Position numbers and translations under genes: made by a program. Positions 1 to 10,955 of a DNA stretch of 64,000 bases are shown here, one piece after another. The stretch comes from Pseudomonas sp. MWU16-30317 (GTDB lineage: Bacteria > Pseudomonadota > Gammaproteobacteria > Pseudomonadales > Pseudomonadaceae): NCBI RefSeq assembly GCF_020515695.1, contig NZ_JAIWJA010000001.1, positions 620,001 through 684,000 on the forward strand. The letters run 5' to 3'. Each line of letters starts with the position of its first letter. Position 1 is the stretch's first letter. The notes beneath the pieces are model-generated. The model saw only the letters and a program-made list of their open reading frames with translations, was not told the origin of the DNA and ran no database searches.

Positions 1-390
1 GGTTGCCTGTGCATGATCGGCCCAGCCTGCATCGGCCTGGTGGACAGCCCGTACACGGCCATCGCCTTGCTGTGCATCGGTGGCTTCGCGCACCAGACCT
101 TGTCCGGGGCGCTGTATTCGATCACCTCTGACTCGTTCGGCAAGAACGAAGTGGCGACAGCGACCGGTATGGGCGGCATGTTCGGCTATCTGGGGGCTGC
201 AGCGTTCACCATGGTGTTTGGTGTGCTGGTCACCAAGGTCGGCTACAGCCCGCTGTTCGTAGTGCTGGCGGCGTTCGACCTGATCGCGGCGGTGGTGGTG
301 CTGAGCGTGGCGCGCGCGTTGGTCAAGCCGCCAGAGCCGCGTGTTTCGCCAGATACCACGATAGGCGGGAACGCGTTGCCTTCAGCTTGA
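1..390 (+). CDS. MFS transporter, C-terminal part (hexuronate/galactonate-type, ACS family)
   Basis: This is the 3' end of a gene that starts before the window; the frame is open from base 1 to the TGA at 388-390. About 129 residues remain. They contain hydrophobic segments separated by short loops (AIALLCIGGFAHQTLSGALY, YLGAAAFTMVFGVLV, PLFVVLAAFDLIAAVVVL) and the loop SDSFGKNEVATATGMGGMFG. That layout matches the last transmembrane helices of anion:cation symporter family members such as ExuT and GudP, which import sugar acids with protons across the inner membrane. The tail is short and hydrophilic. The exact substrate cannot be read from this fragment. A REP palindrome follows 40 bp after the stop. 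Family assignment is fairly sure, substrate is not. Confidence 0.75.
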   Translation, partial: GCLCMIGPACIGLVDSPYTAIALLCIGGFAHQTLSGALYSITSDSFGKNEVATATGMGGMFGYLGAAAFTMVFGVLVTKVGYSPLFVVLAAFDLIAAVVVLSVARALVKPPEPRVSPDTTIGGNALPSA

Positions 391-426
391 TGCGGCTGGC
401 TTGGGCCGCGAGGCGTCTTGAAGGAC

Positions 427-455
427 GCCTTCGCGGGCAAGCCTTGCTCCCACAG
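427..455. repeat. REP palindrome
   Basis: CCTTCGCGGGCAAGCCTTGC followed by TCCCACAG is the common Pseudomonas REP sequence (reverse: CTGTGGGAGC-AAGGC-TTGCCCGCGAAGG). It lies in the 234-bp gap between the MFS gene and the methyltransferase gene, which converge here. A more decayed copy may lie around 590-635. I see nothing else in this gap. Confidence 0.7.
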
Positions 456-624
456 CGTTGACTGACCCTGAATCGTACACCTGTGGGGTCAAAGGTGCGC
501 TTTCGACGGCGCAGAGGCTAGTACCGATTGCACACCGCGAGTCGAACGCTTCGAGTTCGGCTAGCACTGCGGGGAGCAAAACTGCACGAGAAGAGGCCCG
601 CACAGGCGACTCACGCTCAAGCTC

Positions 625-1416
625 CTACGGCAATATCTTCACGGTATAGAACGCCGCTGTGTCGTAGGGCACTGACACCGAGTCCTTGCCCTTGAGATCC
701 ACATGATTGGCGATCACCCCTCGCACTTTGGCCAGAATAGCGTCCTGTTCAGTCTGGGGCTTGGAGGCGATAAAGCTGATCGACTTGACCCGATTGACGA
801 TCACATCCTCCGGCGCGCCCGTGTGCAGATGGGCGAAATGTTCCTCGTGCAGCGGTGCGAACTTCCCATAAGGGAAGACCTTGCGCCACTCCTGGCTGTA
901 GTAGCGCGGATTGTCGCTCGCCAGCTCGCTGACCAGCCCTGCCACTTCGGCGACCCAGGGCTCGCGGGTATCACGCAGATTCCATAGCATCACCAGGCGC
1001 CCACCTGGCTTGAGTACCCGATGGATCTGCGCCATGGCCTCGTTGTTGGCAAACCAGTGAAAGGCGTGGGCGCAGACGACCACGTCTACCGAGTGATCGC
1101 GCAGTTCGCTTGGCAGCGCTTCGGCTGCTGCCAGGTAGGCGGGTACCTGAGGGAAATTCTTCTTGAATCGGTCGAGCAAGGCCTGCACTGGTTCAACGGC
1201 GATGACCTTGGCTTCAAGATCCAGCAAGAGCTGGGTGAACTTGCCGGTGCCAGCACCGAGGTCGAGCACCACGGTGTCGTGGCCAACCTTGATGACGTCC
1301 TTCAACCACTTGTTGACCTGTGGGGGGTAGCCCGGCCGGCCCTTGGCATACACATCGGCAGCTTGCACATAACCGCTGAACGCGGACCAATGGAGCATTT
1401 CTTTTATGGATTTCAT
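625..1416 (-). CDS. Class I SAM-dependent methyltransferase
   Basis: A 263-residue soluble protein with the class I methyltransferase fold. The glycine-rich SAM-binding motif I is VVLDLGAGTGKFTQ. The acidic end of strand 2 is VIAVEPV. Motif IV is VDVVVCAHAFHWF, and a post-motif HRVLKPGGRLVMLWN follows, typical of the Methyltransf_11 (UbiE/SmtA-like) group. The substrate is unknown. The ATG at 1416 is preferred over an in-frame TTG at 1428, because AGGG sits 6-7 bases upstream of this ATG. The gene lies downstream of pit on the same strand, but a strong hairpin at 1501-1526 separates them, so it is probably its own unit. It could act on a small molecule in stress metabolism; nothing nearby identifies it. 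Confidence 0.85.
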   Translation of the reverse strand: MKSIKEMLHWSAFSGYVQAADVYAKGRPGYPPQVNKWLKDVIKVGHDTVVLDLGAGTGKFTQLLLDLEAKVIAVEPVQALLDRFKKNFPQVPAYLAAAEALPSELRDHSVDVVVCAHAFHWFANNEAMAQIHRVLKPGGRLVMLWNLRDTREPWVAEVAGLVSELASDNPRYYSQEWRKVFPYGKFAPLHEEHFAHLHTGAPEDVIVNRVKSISFIASKPQTEQDAILAKVRGVIANHVDLKGKDSVSVPYDTAAFYTVKILP

Positions 1417-1500
1417 GGATGCCCTCAAACGAATGTCTACGCCATTGTTCTTCTCAAAGCGTAGTCAATCCCTCAGGCATCGCCGGGTTTTGTTTGGGTT

Positions 1501-1526
1501 GCGAGGGGGGTTGCCCCCTCGCTACA
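1501..1526. repeat. REP-type hairpin between pit and the methyltransferase
   Basis: GCGAGGGGG-GTTG-CCCCCTCGC is a perfect 9-bp inverted repeat immediately downstream of the pit stop. It belongs to the REP class seen elsewhere in the window and may also act as a transcription stop for pit, although no T-run follows. Confidence 0.75.
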
Positions 1527-1529
1527 GAT

Positions 1530-3137
1530 TCAGAAGAGGGCATGGAACAACGCGTACAACCCCGCCGACAGCAACATCGCCGCAGGCAGCGTGAACACCC
1601 ACGCCAGCAACAGGTTGCGCACGGTCGCCCATTGCAGGCCGCTGCCGTTGGCGGCCATGGTGCCGGCGACGCCCGAGGACAGCACGTGGGTGGTGGAGAC
1701 CGGCATGCCGAACACGTCCGCCGCGCCGATGGTCGCCATGGCCACCAGTTCGGCGCTGGCGCCCTGCGCATAGGTGAGGTGGGTCTTGCCGATGCGCTCG
1801 CCGACCGTCACCACGATGCGTCGCCAGCCGACCAACGTGCCCAGGCCCAGCGCAATGGCCACAGCGACCTTGACCCAGGCCGGAATGAACCGCGTGGCTT
1901 CGTCGATCTGACGCTTGAACTCGTTGAGGTTGGTCTGCGTCTGCGCGCTGAAACTGCTCAGGTGCTGCTGGTTGACCAGGCGAATGGTCTCGGAGGTCAG
2001 GAACATATCGTTGCGCACGTTGTTCATGGCCTGCGCCGGCACGCGGTCCAGGGTGCCGTAGTTCTGCACCTCGTCCGCAATGCGCCCAGTGACGGCGGCC
2101 AGTGCCGGTACCACTTGGGGGCTGTTCTGATGGGTGCGTACGAACTCCAGCAAAACGGCGTAAGGATCTGCCGGTGCTGCCCCGGGAGCAGCTTGCATCA
2201 GGCCATCATGGGTGACTTGCGCGACCGCCACGAACTGCGTGGTCTGGGTAGAGGGGACGGCGCGGTTCAGCGCATAGGCCATGGGCAAGGTGCCCACCAG
2301 GATCAGCATGATCAGGCCCATGCCTTTCTGGCCGTCGTTGGAACCGTGGGCAAACGACACGCCGCTACAGGTCAGGATCAGCAGCCCGCGAATCCACGCC
2401 GGCGGTGGCTGGTTGCCGACCGGTGCGCGGTACAGTTCGCGTTGCTTGATCAATACGCGCATGAGCATCAGCAGCAGGGCGGCGCAGACAAAGCCCACGA
2501 TCGGTGACAGCAGCAGGGTGTAGCCGACCTTGGTGACTTGATTCCAGTCCACCCCCTCGCTGCCAGGGCGGCCGTTGATCAAGGCGCTGCACACGCCCAC
2601 GCCCAGGATCGAGCCGATGAGGGTGTGGGAGGAAGACGCCGGTAGCCCAAACCACCAGGTGCCAAGGTTCCAGATAATGGCCGCGATCAGCAAGGCAAAG
2701 ATCATCGCGAAGCCGTTGCTGGAGCCGACCTGCAGGATCATGTCGATAGGTAGCAGGGCGATGATGCCGAACGCCACCGCGCCGCTGGAGAACAGCACGC
2801 CGGCGAAGTTGCAAAATCCCGACCAGACCACCGCGACATTGGCTGGCAGCGAATGCGTGTAGATGACCGTGGCAACAGCGTTGGCAGTGTCGTGGAAACC
2901 GTTGACGAACTCAAAGCCCAAGGCAATCAGCAGTGCCAGGCCCAGCAGGCCATAGGGCAGCCAGGTACTGGCGACCGTACCGGCCTGGTCGACATCGCTG
3001 AAAATACCCCAAGCGGTGATGACCATGCCCACGATCAGCAGGCCGCAGAACAACAGGATGCTGCGTTTGCCCACGGGGTGTTCGAGACGAGGACGCGCTT
3101 CTACGGCGCGGTGCATATGTTCGGCGGAGGTATTCAT
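1530..3137 (-). CDS. pit: Inorganic phosphate transporter, PiT family
   Basis: A 535-residue polytopic inner-membrane protein of the PiT family (PHO4, TC 2.A.20), which takes up phosphate as a metal complex with protons. Both duplicated signature motifs are present: GFEFVNGFHDTANAVATVIYT near residue 75 and SGVSFAHGSNDGQKGMGLIM near residue 260. The N-terminal helix pair, the long central hydrophilic loop (about residues 300-420) and the C-terminal hydrophobic block (GAADVFGMPVSTTHVLSSGVAG) fit full-length bacterial Pit proteins of about 490-550 residues. No phoU-like (DUF47) gene lies next to it, unlike many pit loci. I found no Pho box upstream, consistent with constitutive low-affinity uptake. 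The family call is secure. Confidence 0.92.
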   Translation of the reverse strand: MNTSAEHMHRAVEARPRLEHPVGKRSILLFCGLLIVGMVITAWGIFSDVDQAGTVASTWLPYGLLGLALLIALGFEFVNGFHDTANAVATVIYTHSLPANVAVVWSGFCNFAGVLFSSGAVAFGIIALLPIDMILQVGSSNGFAMIFALLIAAIIWNLGTWWFGLPASSSHTLIGSILGVGVCSALINGRPGSEGVDWNQVTKVGYTLLLSPIVGFVCAALLLMLMRVLIKQRELYRAPVGNQPPPAWIRGLLILTCSGVSFAHGSNDGQKGMGLIMLILVGTLPMAYALNRAVPSTQTTQFVAVAQVTHDGLMQAAPGAAPADPYAVLLEFVRTHQNSPQVVPALAAVTGRIADEVQNYGTLDRVPAQAMNNVRNDMFLTSETIRLVNQQHLSSFSAQTQTNLNEFKRQIDEATRFIPAWVKVAVAIALGLGTLVGWRRIVVTVGERIGKTHLTYAQGASAELVAMATIGAADVFGMPVSTTHVLSSGVAGTMAANGSGLQWATVRNLLLAWVFTLPAAMLLSAGLYALFHALF

Positions 3138-3279
3138 CGGATGGACCCTTTGAGTGGGACTCCAAGCCTAGCCCTGCAATGTGAAGATTTTCCTACGTGG
3201 GTCAATGAAGGCGATGGTTGGTGGTGGTTTCACACCCCCGGAGCGAGAGACCTTGCCCTCTCGCTCCAGGCATCGACCG

Positions 3280-4515
3280 TCAAAAGCGGGCGCTGGCGAG
3301 GCTCGGATGCAACGGCAGAAGCGGCAACAAGGTAGCCTGATAGGCGTGATAAAGATCCGGTTTGCCCGGCCAGATCGTGTGACTGGGCTGATTGTCGGCG
3401 CCCAGTTGATGATGCCAGCTGCCATGCTGGCGATCGATCAGCCAGGTGTCGATGTAATCCCAGAAACGGCGATACCACTGCTCGTACTCGATCTCGCCGG
3501 TGCGCTGCAACAAGGCGCCGGCCGCCGCGACCGCTTCGGCCAGTGTCCAGTGCAGGCGATCGGCAACCACCGGTTGCTGTTGCCAGTCCAGGGTATAGAC
3601 GATGCCGGGTTCGCCATCGACCTCCCAGCCGTGATGCGTGGCGGCGGCAAACAGGTGCCGGGCGTCGTCTAACAGCCACTGTGGGGCCGACAGGCCGGCA
3701 ACTCGCCGCGCGGCTTCGAGGTGCAACAGCAGGCGGGCCCACTCGAAGGCATGCCCGGGGGTCTGGCCGAACGGGCGGAACAGGTCGTCGGGTTTATCCC
3801 GGTTGTAGTCGAGCAGCGGCTGCCACTGCGCGTCGAAATGCTCGACTGGCATGTCATTGGCTGCCCGCGCTTCACGGTGGATGATCCGCTCGCTGATGCG
3901 CAGCGCCCGGTCCAGCCACAGCGGGGCTTGCAGTGCGTCGGCCAGGGCAAGAAAGGCCTCGGTGCCGTGCATGTTGCTGTTGCCGCCGCGGTAGGCTTCG
4001 GATTGCTGCCAGTCCCGGGAAAAACTCTCGCACAAGGCGCCTTCCTCTTCCTGCCAGAAATGCCCTTCGAGGATGGCGACGGCGTCGTCCAGCAAGGCCT
4101 TGGCACCGGGTCGGTCAGCGACATGTGCCGAACTGGCGGCCAAGGCGACGAACGCGTGACGATAGGCGGGCTTGTCGGTATCGCCATCGGCCGCGTCCGG
4201 GCAGCCGAACCAGCCGCCGAACGCTGCATCGCGCAGGGCACCGTGCAGCGCCGCGACACCGTGATCGACCAATGCCGCCGCGCCTTCGACGCCTTGGCGG
4301 TGGGCGATGGCAAAACAGTGGACCATGCGGGCGGTGTGCAGGGTGTCGGCGCGGGCATCGTCAGGCAGCTTGCCGTAGCGATCCAGAGCGCCGAAGCCGT
4401 CGGGCATCTGCGCGGCGCGGGCGAACTGTAACAGTCGCTGCGCCTCGACCTTTAGCCAGGCGCGGTGGACGGGAGTATTGAGCCAGCTTTCGGCGGGGAT
4501 ATTACTGAAGGTCAT
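3280..4515 (-). CDS. AGE-family sugar isomerase/epimerase (YihS/mannose isomerase-like)
   Basis: A 411-residue member of the N-acylglucosamine 2-epimerase (AGE) superfamily with an (alpha/alpha)6 barrel. The open frame extends further upstream, but MTFSNIPAESW at 4515 is the natural family start. Recognisable family elements are RMVHCFAIA, GGWFGC, YRGGNSNMHGTEAFLAL with its conserved His, PGHAFEWARLLLHL and the C-terminal WPGKPDLYHAYQA. The last of these is typical of the aldose-ketose isomerase/mannose isomerase branch (YihS, D-mannose isomerase) rather than of renin-binding-protein epimerases. It likely interconverts mannose/fructose-type sugars in the cytoplasm. It is a separate gene between pit and an EamA exporter; the exact substrate is not decided by sequence. 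Confidence 0.82.
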   Translation of the reverse strand: MTFSNIPAESWLNTPVHRAWLKVEAQRLLQFARAAQMPDGFGALDRYGKLPDDARADTLHTARMVHCFAIAHRQGVEGAAALVDHGVAALHGALRDAAFGGWFGCPDAADGDTDKPAYRHAFVALAASSAHVADRPGAKALLDDAVAILEGHFWQEEEGALCESFSRDWQQSEAYRGGNSNMHGTEAFLALADALQAPLWLDRALRISERIIHREARAANDMPVEHFDAQWQPLLDYNRDKPDDLFRPFGQTPGHAFEWARLLLHLEAARRVAGLSAPQWLLDDARHLFAAATHHGWEVDGEPGIVYTLDWQQQPVVADRLHWTLAEAVAAAGALLQRTGEIEYEQWYRRFWDYIDTWLIDRQHGSWHHQLGADNQPSHTIWPGKPDLYHAYQATLLPLLPLHPSLASARF

Positions 4516-4615
4516 GGGCAACGATCTTGTTGTTGGGGATGTGGAGGTATAGAGCCTGGGATTGCCGGGTGGTTGCATGTGGGGTTGTGTATCCCCCGCA
4601 AGCCACGCATCAAGT

Positions 4616-5500
4616 TCAAGCCTGCACCGGCTGCAAACGCCGCCACAGATTGGGCCCGAACACATTGATCGCCAAGCCCGCCATGACCAGCGCGCCGCCT
4701 ATCCATTGCAACTGGCCCAGGCGCTCGTCGAGCAGCAACGCTGCGGACGCCAGGCCGATCACCGGCACCAGCAGCGAGAAGGGCGCGACCTTGCCGGCCG
4801 GGTAGCGCGACAGCAACTTGCTCCACAGGCTGTAGCCGAGCATGGTGGCGACGAACGATAGATAAAACAGCGCCAGGATAGAGTGCAGACCAATGTGCAG
4901 CAGTGATTGTTCGATCAGCGCCGGGCCTTCGAGCCACAGCGACAGGGCGAAAAATGGAATCGGCGGAATCAGCGCGCCCCAGACCACCAGCCCGACCAGA
5001 TTGATGTTGCCGAAACGCCGCGTGATGATATTGCCCATGGCCCACATGGCGGCAGCGCACAGGGTCAGCACCACCGCAATGACCGGCGTTGGCCGTGAGC
5101 CATCGAAGCCGATCAGCGCCAGGCCCAGGGCTGCGACGATCAAGCCCGCCAGACTGGCCGCGCGGAGTTTTTCACCGAGGAACAGCGCGGCGAAAAACAG
5201 CGTGAAGAAGGCTTGTGCCTGCAGCACTAGCGATGCGAGCCCCGGTGGCATGCCGTGGGCCATGGCTTCGAACAGAAACGCGAACTGCCCCAGAGAGATG
5301 GTCGCACCGTAGGCGATCAACCAGCGCAATGGCAGCTGTGGGCGCTTGATGAAAAGCAAGGCGGGGAAGGCGACCAGGGCAAAGCGCAGGGCCCCCAGAA
5401 GCATGGGGGGCAGGCCGTCGAGCCCGACCTTGATCACCACGAAATTCAGGCCCCAGGCAATGATTACGATGATTGCGATGAACAGATCCTTGGGTGCCAT
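4616..5500 (-). CDS. EamA/DMT-superfamily exporter
   Basis: A 294-residue inner-membrane protein with about ten transmembrane segments arranged as two EamA repeats. The first begins MAPKDLFIAIIVIIAWGLNFVVIK, and the second begins near residue 145 with PVIAVVLTLCAAAMWAMGNI. The motif WGLNFVVIKVGL and the internal GLASLVLQAQAFFTLFFAALFLGE are typical of the drug/metabolite transporter superfamily, close to the amino-acid/metabolite exporter EamA (O-acetylserine/cysteine) branch. AAGGAG lies about 11 bases before the ATG. It follows bkdB on the same strand, but a 160-bp gap with a REP remnant separates them. This is the position where lpdV is expected in P. putida. The substrate is unknown. Confidence 0.85.
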   Translation of the reverse strand: MAPKDLFIAIIVIIAWGLNFVVIKVGLDGLPPMLLGALRFALVAFPALLFIKRPQLPLRWLIAYGATISLGQFAFLFEAMAHGMPPGLASLVLQAQAFFTLFFAALFLGEKLRAASLAGLIVAALGLALIGFDGSRPTPVIAVVLTLCAAAMWAMGNIITRRFGNINLVGLVVWGALIPPIPFFALSLWLEGPALIEQSLLHIGLHSILALFYLSFVATMLGYSLWSKLLSRYPAGKVAPFSLLVPVIGLASAALLLDERLGQLQWIGGALVMAGLAINVFGPNLWRRLQPVQA

Positions 5501-5622
5501 CGGGGGTGCGCTCCTTGTGTGGCGGTAGGCGGGGCCTGAGGATAGCGCAAGTACCGCACCTGTTGCGAGGAGGCTTGGCGCCGAAAATACTCGTGGCGAT
5601 ACAGAGCGGGGCCGACACGGTT

Positions 5623-5647
5623 TTCGGGAGCAAGCTCCCTCGCTAGA
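5623..5647. repeat. REP remnant
   Basis: TCGGGAGCAAGCTCCCTCGCT is an imperfect palindrome of the REP class, between the end of bkdB and the EamA exporter gene. It occupies most of the space where the rest of the bkd operon would be expected. Confidence 0.5.
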
Positions 5648-5662
5648 GGTGTTGAGGCAGGC

Positions 5663-6997
5663 TCAATCGATAAACAGCAACGACGGTTGTTCCAGCAAAC
5701 GTCTGACCGCTTGAATGAACTTGGCCGCATCCATTCCGTCGACCACTCGGTGATCGAACGAGCTCGACAGGTTCATCATTTTGCGAATCACGATCTGCCC
5801 GTCGATCACGACCGGGCGTTCGACGATGCGGTTGACTCCGACAATCGCTACTTCGGGGGTATTGACCACCGGTGTCGAGACAATCCCGCCCAGCGCGCCG
5901 AGGCTGCTGAGGGTCAGTGTCGAGCCGCTGAGCTCCTCGCGGGTTGCTTTGCCGCGGCGCGCGGCGTCGGCCAGGCGTTGAATCTCCTTGGCATTGCTCC
6001 ACAGGTCGGCGGATTCGGCGTGGCGCAGCACTGGCACCATCAGGCCGCTGTCGCTCTGGGTCGCGATACCCAGATGCACGGCACCATAGCGGGTAATCAC
6101 TTGGGCGGCATCGTCATAGCGCGCGTTGATCTGCGGGAACTCGCGCACCGCCATCACCAGTGCGCGCACCAGCAACGGCAGCAGGGTCAAGCGGCCGCGC
6201 TGCTCGCCCCAGCGTTGATTGAGATCGACCCGCAACGCCTCGACGGCAGTGACGTCGATCTCCTCGACATAGCTGAAGTGAGCGACGCGGCGTTTGGCGT
6301 CCTGCATGCGTTCGGCGATCTTGCGCCGCAGGCCGATGACCGGGATCTGCTGTTCGTCGCCGGGCTGGGTGGCGCGTGCAGGGCTTGCGCCGGTGGTGCA
6401 TGCGGCCAGCAATCGAGCATCCAGGTCGGCGTGCAGGATTTGTCCATCAGGACCGCTGCCGTTGAGGCTGTGCAGATCGATCCCCAGATCGGCGGCGCGT
6501 TTGCGTACAGCCGGGGCCGCCAGGGTGCGTAGGGAGACGGGTTCGACCTGAGCATGATCGTCATTCTCGGGCCCTGTGGGAGCGGGCTCTTCGCGCGAAG
6601 GCGTTTCAAACTTCGCCTCATCCGCTGAGGGTCCGGCACCGTCGACCGATGTGAGCAGGGCAGTGGACGTCTGATCACTTTGCGCAGCACAGGCTGGCCC
6701 TTTCGCGGGCAGAGCCCGTTCGCGCAGGGGGTCTGGCGCTTCCTGTTCAGCCTCGCCAGCCACTTCGATCCGTATCAGATCACTGCCCACTGCCAGCACA
6801 TCCCCCGGCGCGCCGCCAAGGGAGATGACCGTGCCGCTGACCGGGCTGGGAATCTCCACCGTGGCCTTGTCGGTCATGACATCGGCCACCACCTGGTCTT
6901 CACTGACGCTGTCGCCGACCTTGACGAACCACTCCACCAGTTCGACCTGGGCAATGCCTTCGCCGATGTCCGGCATCTTGATGACGTGAGTACCCAT
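5663..6997 (-). CDS. bkdB: Branched-chain 2-oxoacid dehydrogenase E2 (dihydrolipoyl acyltransferase)
   Basis: The 444-residue acyltransferase core of the complex that oxidises the 2-oxoacids of valine, leucine and isoleucine to acyl-CoA. Residues 1-80 are the lipoyl domain (DIGEGIAQVELVEWFVKVGD; lipoyl-lysine in TDKATVEIPSP). Residues about 82-160 form a long Ala/Pro/Glu linker. The peripheral-subunit-binding domain follows (LAAPAVRKRAADLGIDL...GPDGQILHADLDA). The 2-oxoacid acyltransferase domain ends in the catalytic DHRVVDGMDAA motif. The ATG directly abuts the bkdA2 stop, and its GGAGG ribosome site is in the last bkdA2 codons, indicating coupled translation. Part of the linker is made of translated REP sequence. 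No E3 gene (lpdV) follows. The identity is secure. Confidence 0.93.
   Translation of the reverse strand: MGTHVIKMPDIGEGIAQVELVEWFVKVGDSVSEDQVVADVMTDKATVEIPSPVSGTVISLGGAPGDVLAVGSDLIRIEVAGEAEQEAPDPLRERALPAKGPACAAQSDQTSTALLTSVDGAGPSADEAKFETPSREEPAPTGPENDDHAQVEPVSLRTLAAPAVRKRAADLGIDLHSLNGSGPDGQILHADLDARLLAACTTGASPARATQPGDEQQIPVIGLRRKIAERMQDAKRRVAHFSYVEEIDVTAVEALRVDLNQRWGEQRGRLTLLPLLVRALVMAVREFPQINARYDDAAQVITRYGAVHLGIATQSDSGLMVPVLRHAESADLWSNAKEIQRLADAARRGKATREELSGSTLTLSSLGALGGIVSTPVVNTPEVAIVGVNRIVERPVVIDGQIVIRKMMNLSSSFDHRVVDGMDAAKFIQAVRRLLEQPSLLFID
6574..6602. repeat. REP element inside bkdB linker (copy 1)
   Basis: CTGTGGGAGCGGGCTCTTCG then CGCGAAGG is a near-canonical REP, translated on the minus strand as the linker residues AKFETPSREEPAPTGPEN of bkdB. 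It lies in the disordered linker between the lipoyl and E1/E3-binding domains, where insertion is tolerated. Confidence 0.65.
6699..6727. repeat. REP-like element inside bkdB linker (copy 2)
   Basis: CCTTTCGCGGGCAGAGCCCG followed by TTCGCGCAG is a second, more decayed REP-like palindrome in the same linker. It is translated as DPLRERALPAKGPACAAQ. The reading frame is kept. Confidence 0.5.
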
Positions 6998-9330
<2,333 letters not shown>

Positions 9331-9661
9331 TCACAACCCTCGCTTTTGTGCTTTTTATTAGTGGGGTGCAACGGTATGGCAGGCCCAATCGCTGTGAGCC
9401 GATGGCATCAGTGTACGACGGCCTTGGGAGAATAAATGTCCTTAATTGACGGGCTGCGCCGCAGCAGGCAGGTGGTTTATTCTGCGCCAGGCTCAATTGG
9501 CGGATAAATAATCTGTGGCCTGGGGTGCGCTGTTTTCCACCAGCCCATTGAAACCGGTCGATTGGCTCTGCGAGACTGGTCGCTTCGAATTTCTCGCGAG
9601 CGAGTTCTGTACCTTGGCATCAGGTTCTGTAGTTTTTAATCGGGGTTGGCCGCGCCACGCT

Positions 9662-10177
9662 TTGAAATGTCTGCCTTGGGCGCTGGTATTTTGCGCCGCC
9701 CGGGCGCTGGCCGATGACAGCGTGATCGTCTGGCCGCCGGGCTGGCAGGTCGAGGCATTGCCCGCAGCCCCTGCCAATCAGGCGCACCGACAGCGCGCGG
9801 TCAAGGCCGACGACCACGGTGATCCGGCGATGGTGGTCGAGTTGACGCGCACGCCAGTGGCGGCCGACCACCAGGTCAATCTGTCCGGCGTGCTGCTGGA
9901 AATGCGCAAGGCCATGCAGATCGATTTCTCCAAGGGCGGCTATCAAAGCGTCTGCAACAGCATTCATCCCGGTACACTAGGCAATCTGACCGCCATGGAA
10001 ACCACCTGCAAGGTGCTCCTCAATGGCGGCCACGTCATGACCCAGACGCTGGTGGCCGCCACGGCCCAAGGCAGTGCCTGGTCGTTGACCTATGCTGGCT
10101 CGGCCCAGGGCTACAGCGATAACGAAACAGCGGTCAAGGGCATCCGCGATTCACTGATATTCAGCCCGCAACCATGA
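9662..10177 (+). CDS. Exported DUF4946-type protein
   Basis: The open frame extends back to a GTG at 9515. The preferred start is the TTG at 9662, because it opens directly into a short signal peptide (MKCLPWALVFCAARALA, then DDSVIVWPPGW). The mature part is about 155 residues. It has a WPPGWQVE opening and two Cys (QSVCNSI, METTCKV) that may form a disulfide, and ends in YAGSAQGYSDNETAVKGIRDSL. This layout resembles the DUF4946 family of Pseudomonas, which has no established function. It is probably periplasmic. It is divergent from bkdA1 across the likely bkd promoter region and is followed by the phosphatase gene 37 bp downstream. The start is uncertain. Confidence 0.65.
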   Translation: MKCLPWALVFCAARALADDSVIVWPPGWQVEALPAAPANQAHRQRAVKADDHGDPAMVVELTRTPVAADHQVNLSGVLLEMRKAMQIDFSKGGYQSVCNSIHPGTLGNLTAMETTCKVLLNGGHVMTQTLVAATAQGSAWSLTYAGSAQGYSDNETAVKGIRDSLIFSPQP

Positions 10178-10214
10178 GCAACGGTTCAGGCTTGCATTCG
10201 AGGAGAGCAGCACC

Positions 10215-10943
10215 ATGAGTCAGTTCGCCCATTTTTCGGCCAACGCCCGCGGGCGTGATTTTGCCGTGGGCGATATCCACGGGCATTTTCATCGCCTGCA
10301 GGCCGCGCTGAATCAACTGGGTTTCGATCCGGCCACCGATCGGCTGTTCAGCGTCGGCGACCTGGTCGATCGCGGCCCTGACAGCTTCGATGCCCTGGAC
10401 TGGCTCGAAAAACCCTGGTTCTTCGCCGTGCAGGGCAACCATGAGGTCTTGACCCTGCAACTGATGGCTGGCCACTCGCGGCTCAATCTGATGGATTACC
10501 GGCAGAGCGGCGGGGCCTGGTTCATCGACAGCCCGCAGGCCACCCGCGAACGTTTTGCCCAGCGATTCCGGCGCTTGCCGGTGGCCATCGAGATTGAAAC
10601 CGCCGAAGGCCTGATAGGTCTGGTGCATGCCGACTGCCCATTCCCCAGCTGGGCCACCTTGCGCACTTACTTGCAGACGCATGAGCTGCAAGAGGGCTAT
10701 ACCCCAGACGCGGGCGGGGGGGTCGACGAGATCTTCCAGTGGTCGCGCTCGCGCCTCAAGCGCCGCGACTTCAGTGGCGTCAAGGACGTGCGCGCGGTGG
10801 TGGTCGGCCACACGCCGCTGCGGCGGGCGCGGCAGCTGGGCAATGTCTTTCATATCGATACGGCAGGCTGGAGCGAAGGGTTTTTCACCTTCATCGAGCT
10901 GAGCACCTTGCGGATTCACGAGCAGCCCTTACGCGGTTTCTAG
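10215..10943 (+). CDS. Metallophosphoesterase, PrpA/lambda-type protein phosphatase
   Basis: A 242-residue calcineurin-like phosphoesterase of the bacterial PP2A/lambda phosphatase type. The metal-binding motifs are complete and correctly spaced: GDIHGHFHRLQAAL (GD-x-HG), GDLVDRGPDSFDAL (GD-xx-DRG) and GNHEVLTLQL (GNHE). C-terminal histidine motifs are LVHADCPF and VVVGHTPLRR. It would hydrolyse phosphoserine/threonine/tyrosine or phosphoesters in the cytoplasm with two Mn/Fe ions. A strong GGAG ribosome site (gaggagagcagcacc) precedes the ATG. It converges with the diguanylate cyclase gene, with only 12 bp between the stops. The family is sure; the target is unknown. Confidence 0.88.
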   Translation: MSQFAHFSANARGRDFAVGDIHGHFHRLQAALNQLGFDPATDRLFSVGDLVDRGPDSFDALDWLEKPWFFAVQGNHEVLTLQLMAGHSRLNLMDYRQSGGAWFIDSPQATRERFAQRFRRLPVAIEIETAEGLIGLVHADCPFPSWATLRTYLQTHELQEGYTPDAGGGVDEIFQWSRSRLKRRDFSGVKDVRAVVVGHTPLRRARQLGNVFHIDTAGWSEGFFTFIELSTLRIHEQPLRGF

Positions 10944-10955
10944 CCGCGCATGGTC

